Shown here: in pieces, positions 16,885-27,711 of the stretch
Layout of the letters: the number at the start of each line of letters is the position of its first letter
How positions within the stretch are numbered: position 1 is the first letter of the stretch
Source: Ancrocorticia sp.
GTDB lineage: Bacteria > Actinomycetota > Actinomycetes > Actinomycetales > Actinomycetaceae
Reading direction: 5' to 3'
Assembly: GCA_022648165.1 (NCBI GenBank)
Contig: JALCLX010000009.1
Span: forward strand, 21,263-85,262
DNA length: 64,000 nt
Made by a program: the position numbers and the translations under genes
Notes under the pieces: generated by a model
Seen by the model: the letters and a program-made list of their open reading frames with translations, nothing else
The model's database searches: none
Told to the model about the DNA's origin: nothing

Positions 16885-18084
16885 TTAGCCGATGCGCCGT
16901 GCAAGTATTGCAGTGTGCTTTCCCATTACTGGCGAGAGTACGAGCGTCGCCTCGCTGCCTTGCCCCGCATTTTTGGAGCTTAGCCCAAGCTGGTGGCGCA
17001 GCTGTTGCGGCTCCCGGTCGGTGCCACGTTTCTTGATTTCTAGGCGAGTAATGCCCGCATTTCGTATGGCGCTCTTCATGGCTTTAACGGTTAGCGGCAC
17101 GACGTCGAAAACCTCAAACTTCGCCAAATACGGACTGGTGACTTCGGCGCCACTCAGATAAGCAATGTCCTGCGAGATAGGCGCAAGGCTATGAGTTTCG
17201 CATATCGCTGCGATACCTCCAGCGCGGATGACAGCCGGATCAGGTTCGTAGAGGTAAGGCCCAAGTGCGGCGGGAGGAACGCGCACGCTGGGCTCGTGCG
17301 GTTGTCCACTATGTGCGTCAAGCTGGTGTGTTTTCCCGGAGCGTATCACCAATGCGCTGCGTCCCGGATTTTTCGCGGCGTCACCAGTCCAAATCACAGC
17401 CTCTGCAAGTTCTCCATTGTGGCTGATCCACTGGACGTGCGCGCCAGATGGAAGAGCGCGAAATGCTATGCCGGGCGCCACTTTGATCCCGGCCATTGCC
17501 TGGGCATTCGCTAGTGCAAGCGCGCTGTGAAGCGGTGGTGCCCACTGTGAAGGGTCTTTGATGCGGTGCCCCGCCGAATCGCGGCGCGCTGGATCGAGCC
17601 AGATAGCCGAAGCTGGAGGCAGCGATGCTGTTGTCGCATCTTCGCATACCACGGTGGCCTCTGGGAATGAAGCGAGGTTTGCTCTGGCAAAAGCAGCGGT
17701 ATACGAATCGATTTCGAATGCCGTGACCCTCAGCCCCAGGCCTGCAAAGGCAAGGGAATCAGCGCCAATACCGCAGCCAGCGTCAATCACGTGGGTGGCC
17801 CCAGCTTCTCGAAAACGTGCCGCGTGGTGCACGGCGATCTCCAACCGCGTGGCCTGCTCAAGGCTTTGTTGCGTGAAAAACATCTGTTGCGCGAATGGTC
17901 CGAATTTTGTTGTGGCATGTTCGCGTAGGCGCTGCTGGGTCATCGCCTGCGCAACGAGGTCTGCCGCGTAACCCTGCGCGCGCAGGCGCTCGCCCACCGT
18001 AATTGCCGTTTTCGGATCGTAGGCGGGTAACGATGCTAAGAGCGCGCGGCCTTCGTCAGTGAGTATGCGAGGGATCGTTGTCAT
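16885..18084 (-). CDS. Class I SAM-dependent methyltransferase with THUMP-like C-terminus
   Basis: A 399-residue protein with a Rossmann-type SAM-binding core. Motif I is VIDAGCGIGADSLAFA near residues 100-115. The acidic motif II follows in VTAFEID, and a catalytic-region motif resembles WLDPARRD. The C-terminal third matches the THUMP-like extension found in actinobacterial proteins of this family (EIKKRGTD, TLVLSPV). This suggests an RNA or nucleic-acid substrate, but the substrate is unknown. On the minus strand CATTAT lies six bases before the ATG, consistent with a leaderless mRNA. It is divergent from groES, which is likely to have an unrelated role. Confidence 0.85.
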   Translation of the reverse strand: MTTIPRILTDEGRALLASLPAYDPKTAITVGERLRAQGYAADLVAQAMTQQRLREHATTKFGPFAQQMFFTQQSLEQATRLEIAVHHAARFREAGATHVIDAGCGIGADSLAFAGLGLRVTAFEIDSYTAAFARANLASFPEATVVCEDATTASLPPASAIWLDPARRDSAGHRIKDPSQWAPPLHSALALANAQAMAGIKVAPGIAFRALPSGAHVQWISHNGELAEAVIWTGDAAKNPGRSALVIRSGKTHQLDAHSGQPHEPSVRVPPAALGPYLYEPDPAVIRAGGIAAICETHSLAPISQDIAYLSGAEVTSPYLAKFEVFDVVPLTVKAMKSAIRNAGITRLEIKKRGTDREPQQLRHQLGLSSKNAGQGSEATLVLSPVMGKHTAILARRIG

Positions 18085-18127
18085 CTCTCAATAATGGCAC
18101 GGCTGGCGGTATTAAGTTCGCTCAGAG

Positions 18128-18167
18128 CTAGCACTCGCCTTGACCGAGTGCTAAATGGTGGCATAAT
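18128..18167 (+). promoter_or_regulatory. groES promoter with CIRCE operator
   Basis: CTAGCACTC (18128-18136), nine bases, then GAGTGCTAA (18146-18154) matches the CIRCE consensus at 17 of 18 arm positions. TTGACC (18140-18145) lies inside the CIRCE spacer and CATAAT (18162-18167) follows 16 bases later, giving a good -35/-10 pair covered by the operator. CIRCE is the HrcA repressor site, so groES should be heat-inducible through HrcA. The roughly 110-base leader contains small stems (GGTAGC/GCTACC near 18179, CCCGC/GCGGG near 18226). Confidence 0.93.
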
Positions 18168-18286
18168 CTTCTGGTGGAGGTAGCAAGGAGCTACCCAATA
18201 ACTAGCCTGGTGTGGCTCGGCCCCCGCGACGGCGGGTCTGCTAGGCAACATAAACCCAAGCAAATTCGAGAGAAGGGGAATCCGAA

Positions 18287-18583
18287 GTGTCGGTCTCCAT
18301 CAAGCCGCTCGAGGATCGTATCGTGATCCAGCAGCTGGAAGCAGAAACCACTACGGCATCGGGCATTGTCCTCCCGGACACCGCCAAGGAGAAGCCGCAG
18401 GAAGGTAAGGTAGTCGCCGTTGGACCGGGTCGCGTTGACGACAACGGTAACCGAGTTCCGGTTGACGTCAAAGCCGGCGATACCGTTATCTATTCGAAGT
18501 ATGGCGGCACGGAAGTCAAGTACGGCGCGGATGAGTACATCATCCTTTCCGCACGCGATGTTCTGGCCGTTGTAGAGAAGTAA
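18287..18583 (+). CDS. groES: Co-chaperonin GroES (10 kDa)
   Basis: The 98-residue lid of the GroEL folding chamber. It starts with GTG at 18287, eight bases after AAGGGG. The family pattern [12 protein letters not shown] is at the N-terminus. The mobile loop [17 protein letters not shown] (residues 21-37) contacts GroEL, and the GPGR roof-loop region and [11 protein letters not shown] block are intact. No groEL follows: a terminator comes 11 bases after the stop and then guaB. The groEL gene must be elsewhere, as in several actinobacteria that keep a second, unlinked groEL. Confidence 0.97.
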   Translation: MSVSIKPLEDRIVIQQLEAETTTASGIVLPDTAKEKPQEGKVVAVGPGRVDDNGNRVPVDVKAGDTVIYSKYGGTEVKYGADEYIILSARDVLAVVEK

Positions 18584-20266
<1,683 letters not shown>

Positions 20267-20326
20267 GCGGACGTGAAACGATCCGCAGCTTTCAGGCAGT
20301 TGCAGATCCCTTCAGGTGGCGAGAAT

Positions 20327-21052
20327 TTAATGCATGGCTTCCTGTGTGCGTTTAGCTGTACGCACGGGCCAGCTATCCATCGTTTCGCGGGCAGGGCGCC
20401 CCTTTGCGATCGCGCGGCGGTTGAGGAAGGCGACAAATTCGCGGTCTGCGATTTCTTGCTTCTGCACGATTTCCTGTAGGGGAGTAGACGCGAGTTGCGG
20501 GTACCGCCGCATCATGGCGCCAAGCAGCCGTAAGGTAGCGACGACGTCGGCTTCCGCGTTATGGAAATCGTCCGCAACAGTGACGCCGTAGTGCGTGCAC
20601 AAGTGTTCGAGGTGCCGCTTCCCTCGCCGATATTGGTCTACTGAGCGATCCAGAAGATACGGATCCACAACCGGGAATACCTTTCCCCCGAGCTGTTGCG
20701 CGAGTGTGGGAAGGCCGTGCCTCTCTAGCTCGGATTCCAGCAAGGTGAAGTCGTATGAGGCGTTGAATGCAACTGCGGGATAACCGGCGGCAAGGTGGGG
20801 TACGAGTACGTGCGAGATCTCTGCCAACACCTCAGTGATAGGACGGCCCTTAGTGCGTGCGTACTCAGTGCTAATACCGTGGACGGCCGTGGCGCGTTCA
20901 GGGATCTCCACGCCAGGATCAGCTAACCAATACATCCTCTCCACACCATCTGAGGTGAGACGTACCAGCGAGCAGGTGACAAGCCTATCTTCTGCGGGGT
21001 CGACTCCAGTTGTCTCTGTATCGAATCCGATGATGGGCAGTGTTGTCCACAC
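20327..21052 (-). CDS. DnaQ-like 3'-5' exonuclease (DEDDh)
   Basis: A 241-residue exonuclease of the DEDDh superfamily, like the proofreading epsilon subunit but stand-alone. ExoI is IGFDTETTG near residues 8-16 (the first D and E), ExoII lies around FNASYDF, and ExoIII is HNAEADV with the catalytic His and last Asp. The chosen start is the GTG whose complement is at 21050-21052, preceded on the minus strand by GAGAGGAG; the frame extends upstream without support. It is convergent with guaB and divergent from guaB3. The function is inferred as DNA or RNA 3'-end processing. It is not the replicative subunit with any certainty. Confidence 0.85.
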   Translation of the reverse strand: MWTTLPIIGFDTETTGVDPAEDRLVTCSLVRLTSDGVERMYWLADPGVEIPERATAVHGISTEYARTKGRPITEVLAEISHVLVPHLAAGYPAVAFNASYDFTLLESELERHGLPTLAQQLGGKVFPVVDPYLLDRSVDQYRRGKRHLEHLCTHYGVTVADDFHNAEADVVATLRLLGAMMRRYPQLASTPLQEIVQKQEIADREFVAFLNRRAIAKGRPARETMDSWPVRTAKRTQEAMH

Positions 21053-21145
21053 GGTAACTCCTCTCGTTTCCTCCCACCTTATCCTTGGACTGGGACACGA
21101 TGCGGTCAACCGGAATTCGCTGTGGAAAAGCCCTAGGCTAGATGT

Positions 21146-22255
21146 GTGAGCGAAGTTGAAATCGGCCGTGGTAAACGAGCCCGACGTGCCTATACCTTAG
21201 ATGACATCGCGGTAGTGCCCTCGCGGCGGACGCGCGATATGCAGGAAGTTTCTACCTCGTGGCAGTTTGACGCCTACCATTTGGACATCCCCGTGTTATC
21301 CGCGCCAATGGATTCCGTCACATCTCCCGCTACCGCCGTACAGATCGGAAAGCTCGGGGGAGTGGGTGTACTAGACCTTGAAGGCCTGTGGACGCGCTAC
21401 GAGGATCCGGAGCCATTGCTCGATCGCATTGCGGGATTAGAAAAAGATGAGGCGACGGCGGGACTCCAGCAGATCTATGCGGAGCCAATCAAACCCGAGC
21501 TCATTACGCGGCGTTTGGCGGAAATTCGCGACGCAGGTGTGCCTGTAGCCGGGGCTTTATCGCCTGGTGGCGCGCAGGCGATGTGGCGCACAGTAACGGA
21601 TGCTGGCGTAGATATTTTTGTGATTCGTGGCACCACGGTTTCCGCGGAACACGTCTCAGCAACGCGCGAACCTCTTAATCTGAAGCGGTTCATTTATGAG
21701 CTGGACGTTCCGGTGATTGTTGGAGGAGCGGTCACATATACGGGTGCATTGCATTTGATGCGAACCGGTGCGGCGGGTGTATTGGCGGGGTACGGCGGTG
21801 GGGCCTCGTCGGCAAATCGGCGGACGGTTGGTATTGCTGCACCAATGGCAACGACTATTGCGGATATCGCTGCTGCGCGCCGCGACTATCTCGATGAGTC
21901 TTCTGGACGATACGTCCATGTGATAGCGGATGGCTCCGTGGGCAATTCTGGTGATCTGGTTAAAGCAATCGCGTGCGGCGCAGATGCCGTGATGTTGGGA
22001 ACGGCTTTCGCGCGAGCCAAAGAGGCGCCGGGACGTGGCTGGCATTGGGGTGCGGAGGCGCGTCATAGCCGCCTGCCGCGTGGCGAAAGAGTCCGCGTTG
22101 GCACTGCTGGATCGATCGAGAAGATTTTGTTTGGCCCTTCAACGAGCGCGAAGGGACAGACAAATCTGATGGGGGCGCTCCGCCATGCGATGGCCGCGAA
22201 CGGGTATTCGGACGTCAAGGAGTTCCAACGCGCAAATATCGTTGTGACGGCCTGA
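21146..22255 (+). CDS. guaB3: GuaB3 family IMP dehydrogenase-related protein
   Basis: A 369-residue barrel related to GuaB but without CBS domains. It keeps LDDIAVVPSRRTRD at the start, LSAPMDSVTSP, and a diverged GYGGGASSANRRTVGI catalytic-loop region without the usual Cys motif of IMPDH. The GuaB3 class is typical of actinobacteria and cyanobacteria; GMP reductase activity has been reported for a cyanobacterial member, so this one may act in guanine salvage. It starts with a GTG six bases after TAGGCT (21134-21139), a leaderless arrangement. guaB lies 1.2 kb upstream with the exonuclease between. Confidence 0.9.
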   Translation: MSEVEIGRGKRARRAYTLDDIAVVPSRRTRDMQEVSTSWQFDAYHLDIPVLSAPMDSVTSPATAVQIGKLGGVGVLDLEGLWTRYEDPEPLLDRIAGLEKDEATAGLQQIYAEPIKPELITRRLAEIRDAGVPVAGALSPGGAQAMWRTVTDAGVDIFVIRGTTVSAEHVSATREPLNLKRFIYELDVPVIVGGAVTYTGALHLMRTGAAGVLAGYGGGASSANRRTVGIAAPMATTIADIAAARRDYLDESSGRYVHVIADGSVGNSGDLVKAIACGADAVMLGTAFARAKEAPGRGWHWGAEARHSRLPRGERVRVGTAGSIEKILFGPSTSAKGQTNLMGALRHAMAANGYSDVKEFQRANIVVTA

Positions 22256-22281
22256 ACGCGTTGCTGCAGGGGACTCACAGT

Positions 22282-23184
22282 CTAGTTCTCAATATCCCAC
22301 TGGCCGAAGATCCTGAGGCCCGCGTAGGTGCGTGGGCTGGTTCCAAGCAATTGCGGCACCGTGACAAGCGTGAACCCTGCTGCACGCAATTGGTCAATGA
22401 TGCCGGGAATCGCCTGGACGGTTGTGGGATGGATGTCGTGCATCAATACGATAGATCCGCGCCGTGCCTGGAGAACGCGTGCGGTGGTGGCTGCCGCGTT
22501 CAGATTCTTCCAGTCTTGCGAATCGATATTCCAAAATACGCCGGCTTCGCCGCGGCTTTTGAGTAGCTGCATGACGGCAGCATTTTGGGAACCGTAGGGC
22601 GGACGAACCATCGTTGGCTGCGGTGCGCCCGCGGCGACGATGGTTTGATCCGTTTGTGCGATAGCCTGTGTGGCTTGCGCAGTGCTCAGCTCGGTGAGAT
22701 CCGCGTGTGCCCACGTGTGGTTACCAATGGCGTGGCCCTCTTGTGCTTCGCGTGCGACGAGCTGAGGATATGCGGCGGCGTTCTTCCCGACGAGGAAGAA
22801 CGTGACATGGACACCCTTTGGCTTCAGCTCGTCAAGCAGCGTGGCGGTGTATGGGCCTGGCCCGTCATCGAAGGTGAGCGCAACGCATTTGAGCTGAGCG
22901 CAATCGATAGTGGGATCTATGCCCGATGCGGCGGAGGATGATTCCGTTGACGATGCGGCCGGTGTGGGGCTGGCAGCCGCTGAGGCGCTGGCAGTGGGCG
23001 AGGCGCTTGCTGTTGCAGTCGGTGTAAGGCTGGTAGTCGGTGTAGGGCTGGTAGTCGGTGAAGCGCTTGCTGTAGCCGAGGTAGACGTTGCCGCGGAAGG
23101 CGATTGGCTGGCCGAAGCCGACCGGCTGGTCGAAGGCGACCCGCCTAATGCGGTACTACATCCGCTCAATGCGATTGCCGCCAC
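22282..23184 (-). CDS. Polysaccharide deacetylase (NodB) lipoprotein with amber-interrupted signal peptide
   Basis: The NodB domain (about the C-terminal 200 residues) has TFDDGPGPYT, the metal-binding GNHTWAHADL, RPPYG and VLMHDIH, so it looks catalytically complete. It probably deacetylates peptidoglycan or another cell-surface glycan. It is preceded by a roughly 80-residue Ser/Thr/Pro/Ala linker and a lipobox LSGC. The frame given starts at a GTG with no ribosome binding site and only nine residues before the lipobox. A better start, the GTG at 23220, has GAAGGAG just upstream and is ten bases after the GNAT stop. Its frame reads MASRTRG, then TAG, then FALFVAAIALSGC, so an amber codon splits an otherwise perfect lipoprotein signal. 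Export may be lost, or this may be a sequencing error. Confidence 0.85.
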   Translation of the reverse strand: MAAIALSGCSTALGGSPSTSRSASASQSPSAATSTSATASASPTTSPTPTTSLTPTATASASPTASASAAASPTPAASSTESSSAASGIDPTIDCAQLKCVALTFDDGPGPYTATLLDELKPKGVHVTFFLVGKNAAAYPQLVAREAQEGHAIGNHTWAHADLTELSTAQATQAIAQTDQTIVAAGAPQPTMVRPPYGSQNAAVMQLLKSRGEAGVFWNIDSQDWKNLNAAATTARVLQARRGSIVLMHDIHPTTVQAIPGIIDQLRAAGFTLVTVPQLLGTSPRTYAGLRIFGQWDIEN

Positions 23185-23229
23185 GAAAAGCGCAAACTAG
23201 CCGCGTGTACGAGAAGCCACGGGTCTCCT

Positions 23230-23664
23230 TCACCCCTTGTACCGGTAGAGATTAGTTTCGCGGAGCTCGAATCCGCAGCGGCGGTAGAGCCGATTGGCGG
23301 CTTCGCGGGAGGGACGCGACGTCAGATCGATACTCTTCGCGCCGATTTTGATTCCGAAGGCGACGGCGGCTTCGACAAGCTGTTGCCCCGCGCCGTGGCC
23401 ACGTGCGGCGTTATCGACGACGACGTCTTCGATCCATGCGCGTTTTCCGGTTGGGATATCGAAGGTCGCAAGAGTGAGCATCCCGAGAAGTTGCGGGGTT
23501 GCCTCTTCCGAAAAGTAACCGAAAACGTAGACCCCTTTTTGGGCTAGCAGTTCCCGGATGAACGCTTCTGACAAGGGTGGCGTGGAAGTGGAAAGCTGCG
23601 GGATAAGGTGGTTGATGGATTCGCGTAAATCTGGTGAGTACTTGGTAATACGCGCTATAGGCAT
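23230..23664 (-). CDS. GNAT family N-acetyltransferase
   Basis: A single-domain GNAT protein, 144 residues. The acetyl-CoA loop is ARGHGAGQQLVEAA near residues 87-100, preceded by the IEDVVVD strand and followed by ANRLYRRCGFEL. The substrate cannot be told. On the minus strand GGAG lies seven bases before the ATG. Its stop codon is ten bases before the likely true start of the deacetylase gene, so the two form an operon. Confidence 0.85.
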   Translation of the reverse strand: MPIARITKYSPDLRESINHLIPQLSTSTPPLSEAFIRELLAQKGVYVFGYFSEEATPQLLGMLTLATFDIPTGKRAWIEDVVVDNAARGHGAGQQLVEAAVAFGIKIGAKSIDLTSRPSREAANRLYRRCGFELRETNLYRYKG

Positions 23665-23730
23665 GTGATTCTCCAGGTTGTTGTAGCAGGCCGTCTAACT
23701 TCTACCGTATCGCACCTGTGGGACAGATGG

Positions 23731-25875
23731 TCAGAGGGCGTCGTCGGGAATGTTCTCTAGGTCTGCAAGCCAAATCTGGCTGGATGCGTCTGAAGGCATG
23801 CGCCAATCACCGCGTGGTGACAGCGTTCCTCCAGCGACGACCTTTGGCCCATTGGGGAGGGTTGAGCGTTTGAACTGATTGGCAAAAAACCTGCGGTAGA
23901 ACAGTTCCATCCACTGCTTGATGTGGGCGAGTGTATATTCGTGGCGCGCGTCGTCGGGGAATCCGGGCGGCCATGATCCTACCTGCCGGTCTTTCCACGC
24001 GTTCCATTCCAGGAAGGCAATTGTGGAAGGCCGCAACCCGTGGCGCAACGTGTAATAGAGCGTGAAGTCCTGCAGCTCATAGGGGCCGATCATCTCTTGG
24101 GTCGATTGAATCGTCTGCCCCTCCTCCACAGGTACTAATTCCGGGGAGATTTCTGTGTCCAGGATTGACTGCAGTACCTCGCCCACATCTTTTCCGAATT
24201 CGTCGGACGCGATCACCCAACGGATGAGATGCTGAATGAGCGTCTTCGGAATTCCCGGATTGACGTTGTAGTGGCTCATCTGGTCGCCCACCCCGAAGGT
24301 GCACCAACCCAACGCGAGTTCGGAGAGATCGCCTGTGCCCAGCACGATCCCACCGTGTTCATTCGCTAGCCGGAATAGGAAGTCTGTCCGTAAGCCTGCT
24401 TGAACGTTCTCAAAGGTCACGTCATAGATCGCGCAGCCGGCTGCGTACGGGTGGCCGATGTCGTCGAGCATTTGGCGTGCGGCAGGCCTGATGTCGATTT
24501 CTGCAAAGGAAACGTCGAGCCGCGTGGCGAGTTCAGTGGCATTGGTTTTTGTATGAGCTGAGGTGGCAAATCCCGGCATGGTATATGCCAGGATGTCTTT
24601 GCGTGGCCGGCCCAACCGGTCCATGGCCCGCGCAGCGACGATCAAGGCGTGAGTGGAATCTAATCCTCCTGACACGCCAATGACAACCTTCGGATTGCCG
24701 ATTGCGCGCAGCCGCTGCATTAACCCGTATACCTGGATGTTGTAGGCCTCGTAGCAATCGTGATCCAGTTGCCGCGGATCGGATGGCACAAACGGGAAGC
24801 GAGCTACTGTACGGCGCAAGCCGATGTCGGTGGTGGGCGGGGCCAATTGGAATGGAATGCTGCGGAACGCTCGCGCGCCGCCATGAGCAGTGGTGATGTG
24901 CAGTGCTGCCCGGTTGTCGTCAAAAGAACCCTGCCGCAGGCGCTCTTGGCGGATGGCAGCGACGTTCACATCGGCAACAGTCAGCTGCACGTCGTCGTGA
25001 AAACGTGCGGAGGCCGCGAGCGCATTGCCGAGTTCGTAGATCATGGCTTGGCCATCCCACGATAGATCGGTGGATGATTCACCAGTCCCAGCAGCAGTGT
25101 AAGCGTATGCTGCGGTGCAACGCGTTGAAGCAGCTTTCACCAGTGCTGTGCGGTCTGCCGCGCGTCCCACAGTGATGGGGGAACCGGAGATGTTCGCGAG
25201 GATCGTTGCACCAGCAAGTGCCGCCTCGGCGGACGGCGGAACGGGAACCCACATGTCTTCGCAGACTTCCACGTGGAATGTGAAGCCGGGTACGTCGTCT
25301 GCTGCAAATATAAGATCTGGGCCGAACGGCACTGTTGTGGGCGTTTCTGTGAACAGGTTGGAGAAAGCGCCCGCCGAGCTCTGATCCGCCAATTCTTCGG
25401 GTACCGGCCACGCATTGACACCCCGCAATGTGATGCGTTCGCCGCGCTGATCGGCACCGGATGCGAAGTGCCGTTTTTCGTAGAATTCGCGGTAATTCGG
25501 CAGATAGGACTTGGGAACCACGCCAAGTATGCGGCCGCGGTGCAGGACGACGGCGCAGTTGTACAGGCGGTTGCGATGGGCCAGTGGCGCTCCGAGCACG
25601 ATGACGGGCAAAAGATGTGACGTTTCAGAACGGACATATTCCACTGCGCGAAGCGTCTCGTCAAGCAGGCGATCTTGGAGAAGGAGATCGTCAATCGCGT
25701 AGCCGGTTAGCGCTAGCTCTGGGAATAAGGCGAGCGCGACGCCTTGTTCACTGCATTCGGATGCGATTGTGGCGATTGCGCGGGCGTTCTCGAGCGGTTT
25801 CACTGGAGCGACGGGCAGTGTGCACGCAGCAATTCGAACGAAGCCGTGTGAGTAGATGGAATAGAAGTTCTCCAT
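23731..25875 (-). CDS. nadE: Glutamine-dependent NAD synthetase
   Basis: It makes NAD from nicotinate adenine dinucleotide, ATP and glutamine. The start is the ATG at 25875, giving 714 residues and the family's FYSxYxHGFVRxAACT beginning; a frame from 25971 adds 32 unsupported residues. The N-terminal nitrilase-type glutaminase triad is Glu53 (FPELALTGY), Lys122 (VPKSYLPNYREFYE) and Cys205 (EVCEDMW). The C-terminal synthetase domain has the PP-loop SGGLDSTHA and GTGDLSELALGW. The organisation is close to the mycobacterial enzyme, but about 27 extra residues are inserted between Lys122 and Cys205. It is divergent from the sodium symporter gene. Confidence 0.96.
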   Translation of the reverse strand: MENFYSIYSHGFVRIAACTLPVAPVKPLENARAIATIASECSEQGVALALFPELALTGYAIDDLLLQDRLLDETLRAVEYVRSETSHLLPVIVLGAPLAHRNRLYNCAVVLHRGRILGVVPKSYLPNYREFYEKRHFASGADQRGERITLRGVNAWPVPEELADQSSAGAFSNLFTETPTTVPFGPDLIFAADDVPGFTFHVEVCEDMWVPVPPSAEAALAGATILANISGSPITVGRAADRTALVKAASTRCTAAYAYTAAGTGESSTDLSWDGQAMIYELGNALAASARFHDDVQLTVADVNVAAIRQERLRQGSFDDNRAALHITTAHGGARAFRSIPFQLAPPTTDIGLRRTVARFPFVPSDPRQLDHDCYEAYNIQVYGLMQRLRAIGNPKVVIGVSGGLDSTHALIVAARAMDRLGRPRKDILAYTMPGFATSAHTKTNATELATRLDVSFAEIDIRPAARQMLDDIGHPYAAGCAIYDVTFENVQAGLRTDFLFRLANEHGGIVLGTGDLSELALGWCTFGVGDQMSHYNVNPGIPKTLIQHLIRWVIASDEFGKDVGEVLQSILDTEISPELVPVEEGQTIQSTQEMIGPYELQDFTLYYTLRHGLRPSTIAFLEWNAWKDRQVGSWPPGFPDDARHEYTLAHIKQWMELFYRRFFANQFKRSTLPNGPKVVAGGTLSPRGDWRMPSDASSQIWLADLENIPDDAL

Positions 25876-26007
25876 ATGCCTAAGTGTGCCAGAGTGGCCC
25901 TGGGATGTGGGGACGAGCGGGAAATTGGGAGGCGCTTCATCATGCGGAGAGCGGGCCCTATGAGCCATCATTATGCACGTGGTCGCTGGGCGGCATAGGC
26001 TGGTCGG

Positions 26008-27711
26008 GTGGATTTACGCCTACACGCCACGGTATTTGATTTTTCATTCGTGGCTGTTTATCTGTTCTTTGTCATCGCGATTGGGATTGTTACTCGCCGG
26101 CGCGTGCTCACCTCGGAGGATTACTTTCTTTCTGGACGCTCCCTACCAGCATGGATCTGCGCGCTGGCGTTCCTTTCCGCGAACATCGGTGCAACCGAAT
26201 TGATTGGAATGGCAGCCAACGGCTCGCAGTATGGGCTGGGTACAGTGCACTACTACTGGATCGGGGCTGTGCCCGCCATGGTGTTTCTTGGCTTGGTCAT
26301 GATGCCGTTCTATTATGGCGCGCGCGTGAGATCCGTCCCCGAATACCTCAGGTTGCGTTTTAATCGCCCGACTCATCTTTACCAGTCGATCGTCTTCGCT
26401 GTTGCCACGATCCTGGTGGCTGGCGTTAACCTTTTCGCTCTGGCCTTGCTGATCAACGTATTGATTGGGTTGCCGTTGTGGGCATCTATTCTTGCCGCGG
26501 CTGGCGTTGTGTTGCTCTACACCACGATGGGTGGGCTTACGGCCACCATGTACAACGAGGTGCTTCAGTTTCTCATCATTGTGGCATTCCTGGTTCCTCT
26601 CACGGTAGGTGGCCTCGCCCGGGTGGGAGGCGTTTCCGGCTTGATTGACACGCTGAACGCCACACAAGTTTTGGGTAAAGATGGGTTGACCGTGTGGGGC
26701 GGTACAGGGCTCGGCAACACAACTAATCCCTACGGAAACTGGATCGCACTGCTCTTGGGCATGGGTTTTGTGAATTCATTCGGGTACTGGACCACGAACT
26801 TCACGGAAGTCCAGCGGGCTCTCTCAGCAAAAGACATGTCCGCTGCGCGCCGCACGCCGATCTTAGCTGCGATACCCAAAATGTTTCTGCCTGTTGTCAT
26901 CATCACCCCAGGTCTGATAGCGGCTGCGCTGATACCCGAGCTCTCCGACGGCACGTTGCCGCACAATGAGGCGCTGCCCGCGCTCATCGGGAAGGTTCTT
27001 CCTACCGGGCTTGTGGGCTTGGCGCTTGCGGCCTTGATAGCCGCCTTCATGGCGGGGATGGCCGCAAACGTATCGTCATTCAATACCGTGGTGACGTACG
27101 ACCTGTGGCAAACCTACATTCGCCCAGGTAGGCGCGATGTGTATTATCTGAGAATCGGCCGCAAGTTGACTGTTGTGGGGGTGCTGATAGCGATCGGCGC
27201 TGCTTTTATCGCCGCGACCTGGAACAATATTCAAGACTATCTGCAGCTCCTGCAGTCAGTGTTTTCCGCACCCTTATTCGCCACCTTTATCGTGGGTATG
27301 TTCTGGAAACGTATGAGCCCGTGGGCGGGGCTATTCGGCCTCATCTCCGGCGCATTGGGTGCCGCTACCGTACAGATCGGCTACATGGCTGGAGTGTTCG
27401 CATTCAACACCCAGCAGGCCGCATCGTTCACCGGATCGGGAATGGCTTTCGTCGCCGACGTAGTCGTTTCCATCGTCGTGACGTACCTGACCAAGCCGAA
27501 GCCGATCGAGGAGCTGGATGGTCTTGTGTGGGGGCGCACACGCATGGAGATTCGTGGTGCGCAACCGGCGCCCGACCTTCATCACGTGGCGGTGAAAGCG
27601 GAGCGGGAACGCATCGCTGCGGGGGAGAAGCTGCCGTGGTGGGAGAATCCATGGCCTCTTGGAATTGGCGTTTTGATCGTTCTCGTGGTCTTGAATGTGA
27701 CGGTGGGATAG
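26008..27711 (+). CDS. Sodium:solute symporter (SSS family)
   Basis: A 567-residue inner-membrane transporter with about 13-14 hydrophobic helices, the LeuT-type SSS fold. The N-terminus has EDYFLSGRSLPAWICALAF, and later come the ATELIGMAANGSQYG and GLTATMYNEVLQF segments typical of sugar/inositol-type members. The substrate is not determinable. The adjacent PfkB-family sugar kinase suggests a sugar or polyol, but a nucleoside or inositol is also possible. It starts with a GTG six bases after TAGGCT (25996-26001), so the mRNA is probably leaderless. Its stop codon abuts the start of a small two-helix protein. Confidence 0.9.
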   Translation: MDLRLHATVFDFSFVAVYLFFVIAIGIVTRRRVLTSEDYFLSGRSLPAWICALAFLSANIGATELIGMAANGSQYGLGTVHYYWIGAVPAMVFLGLVMMPFYYGARVRSVPEYLRLRFNRPTHLYQSIVFAVATILVAGVNLFALALLINVLIGLPLWASILAAAGVVLLYTTMGGLTATMYNEVLQFLIIVAFLVPLTVGGLARVGGVSGLIDTLNATQVLGKDGLTVWGGTGLGNTTNPYGNWIALLLGMGFVNSFGYWTTNFTEVQRALSAKDMSAARRTPILAAIPKMFLPVVIITPGLIAAALIPELSDGTLPHNEALPALIGKVLPTGLVGLALAALIAAFMAGMAANVSSFNTVVTYDLWQTYIRPGRRDVYYLRIGRKLTVVGVLIAIGAAFIAATWNNIQDYLQLLQSVFSAPLFATFIVGMFWKRMSPWAGLFGLISGALGAATVQIGYMAGVFAFNTQQAASFTGSGMAFVADVVVSIVVTYLTKPKPIEELDGLVWGRTRMEIRGAQPAPDLHHVAVKAERERIAAGEKLPWWENPWPLGIGVLIVLVVLNVTVG

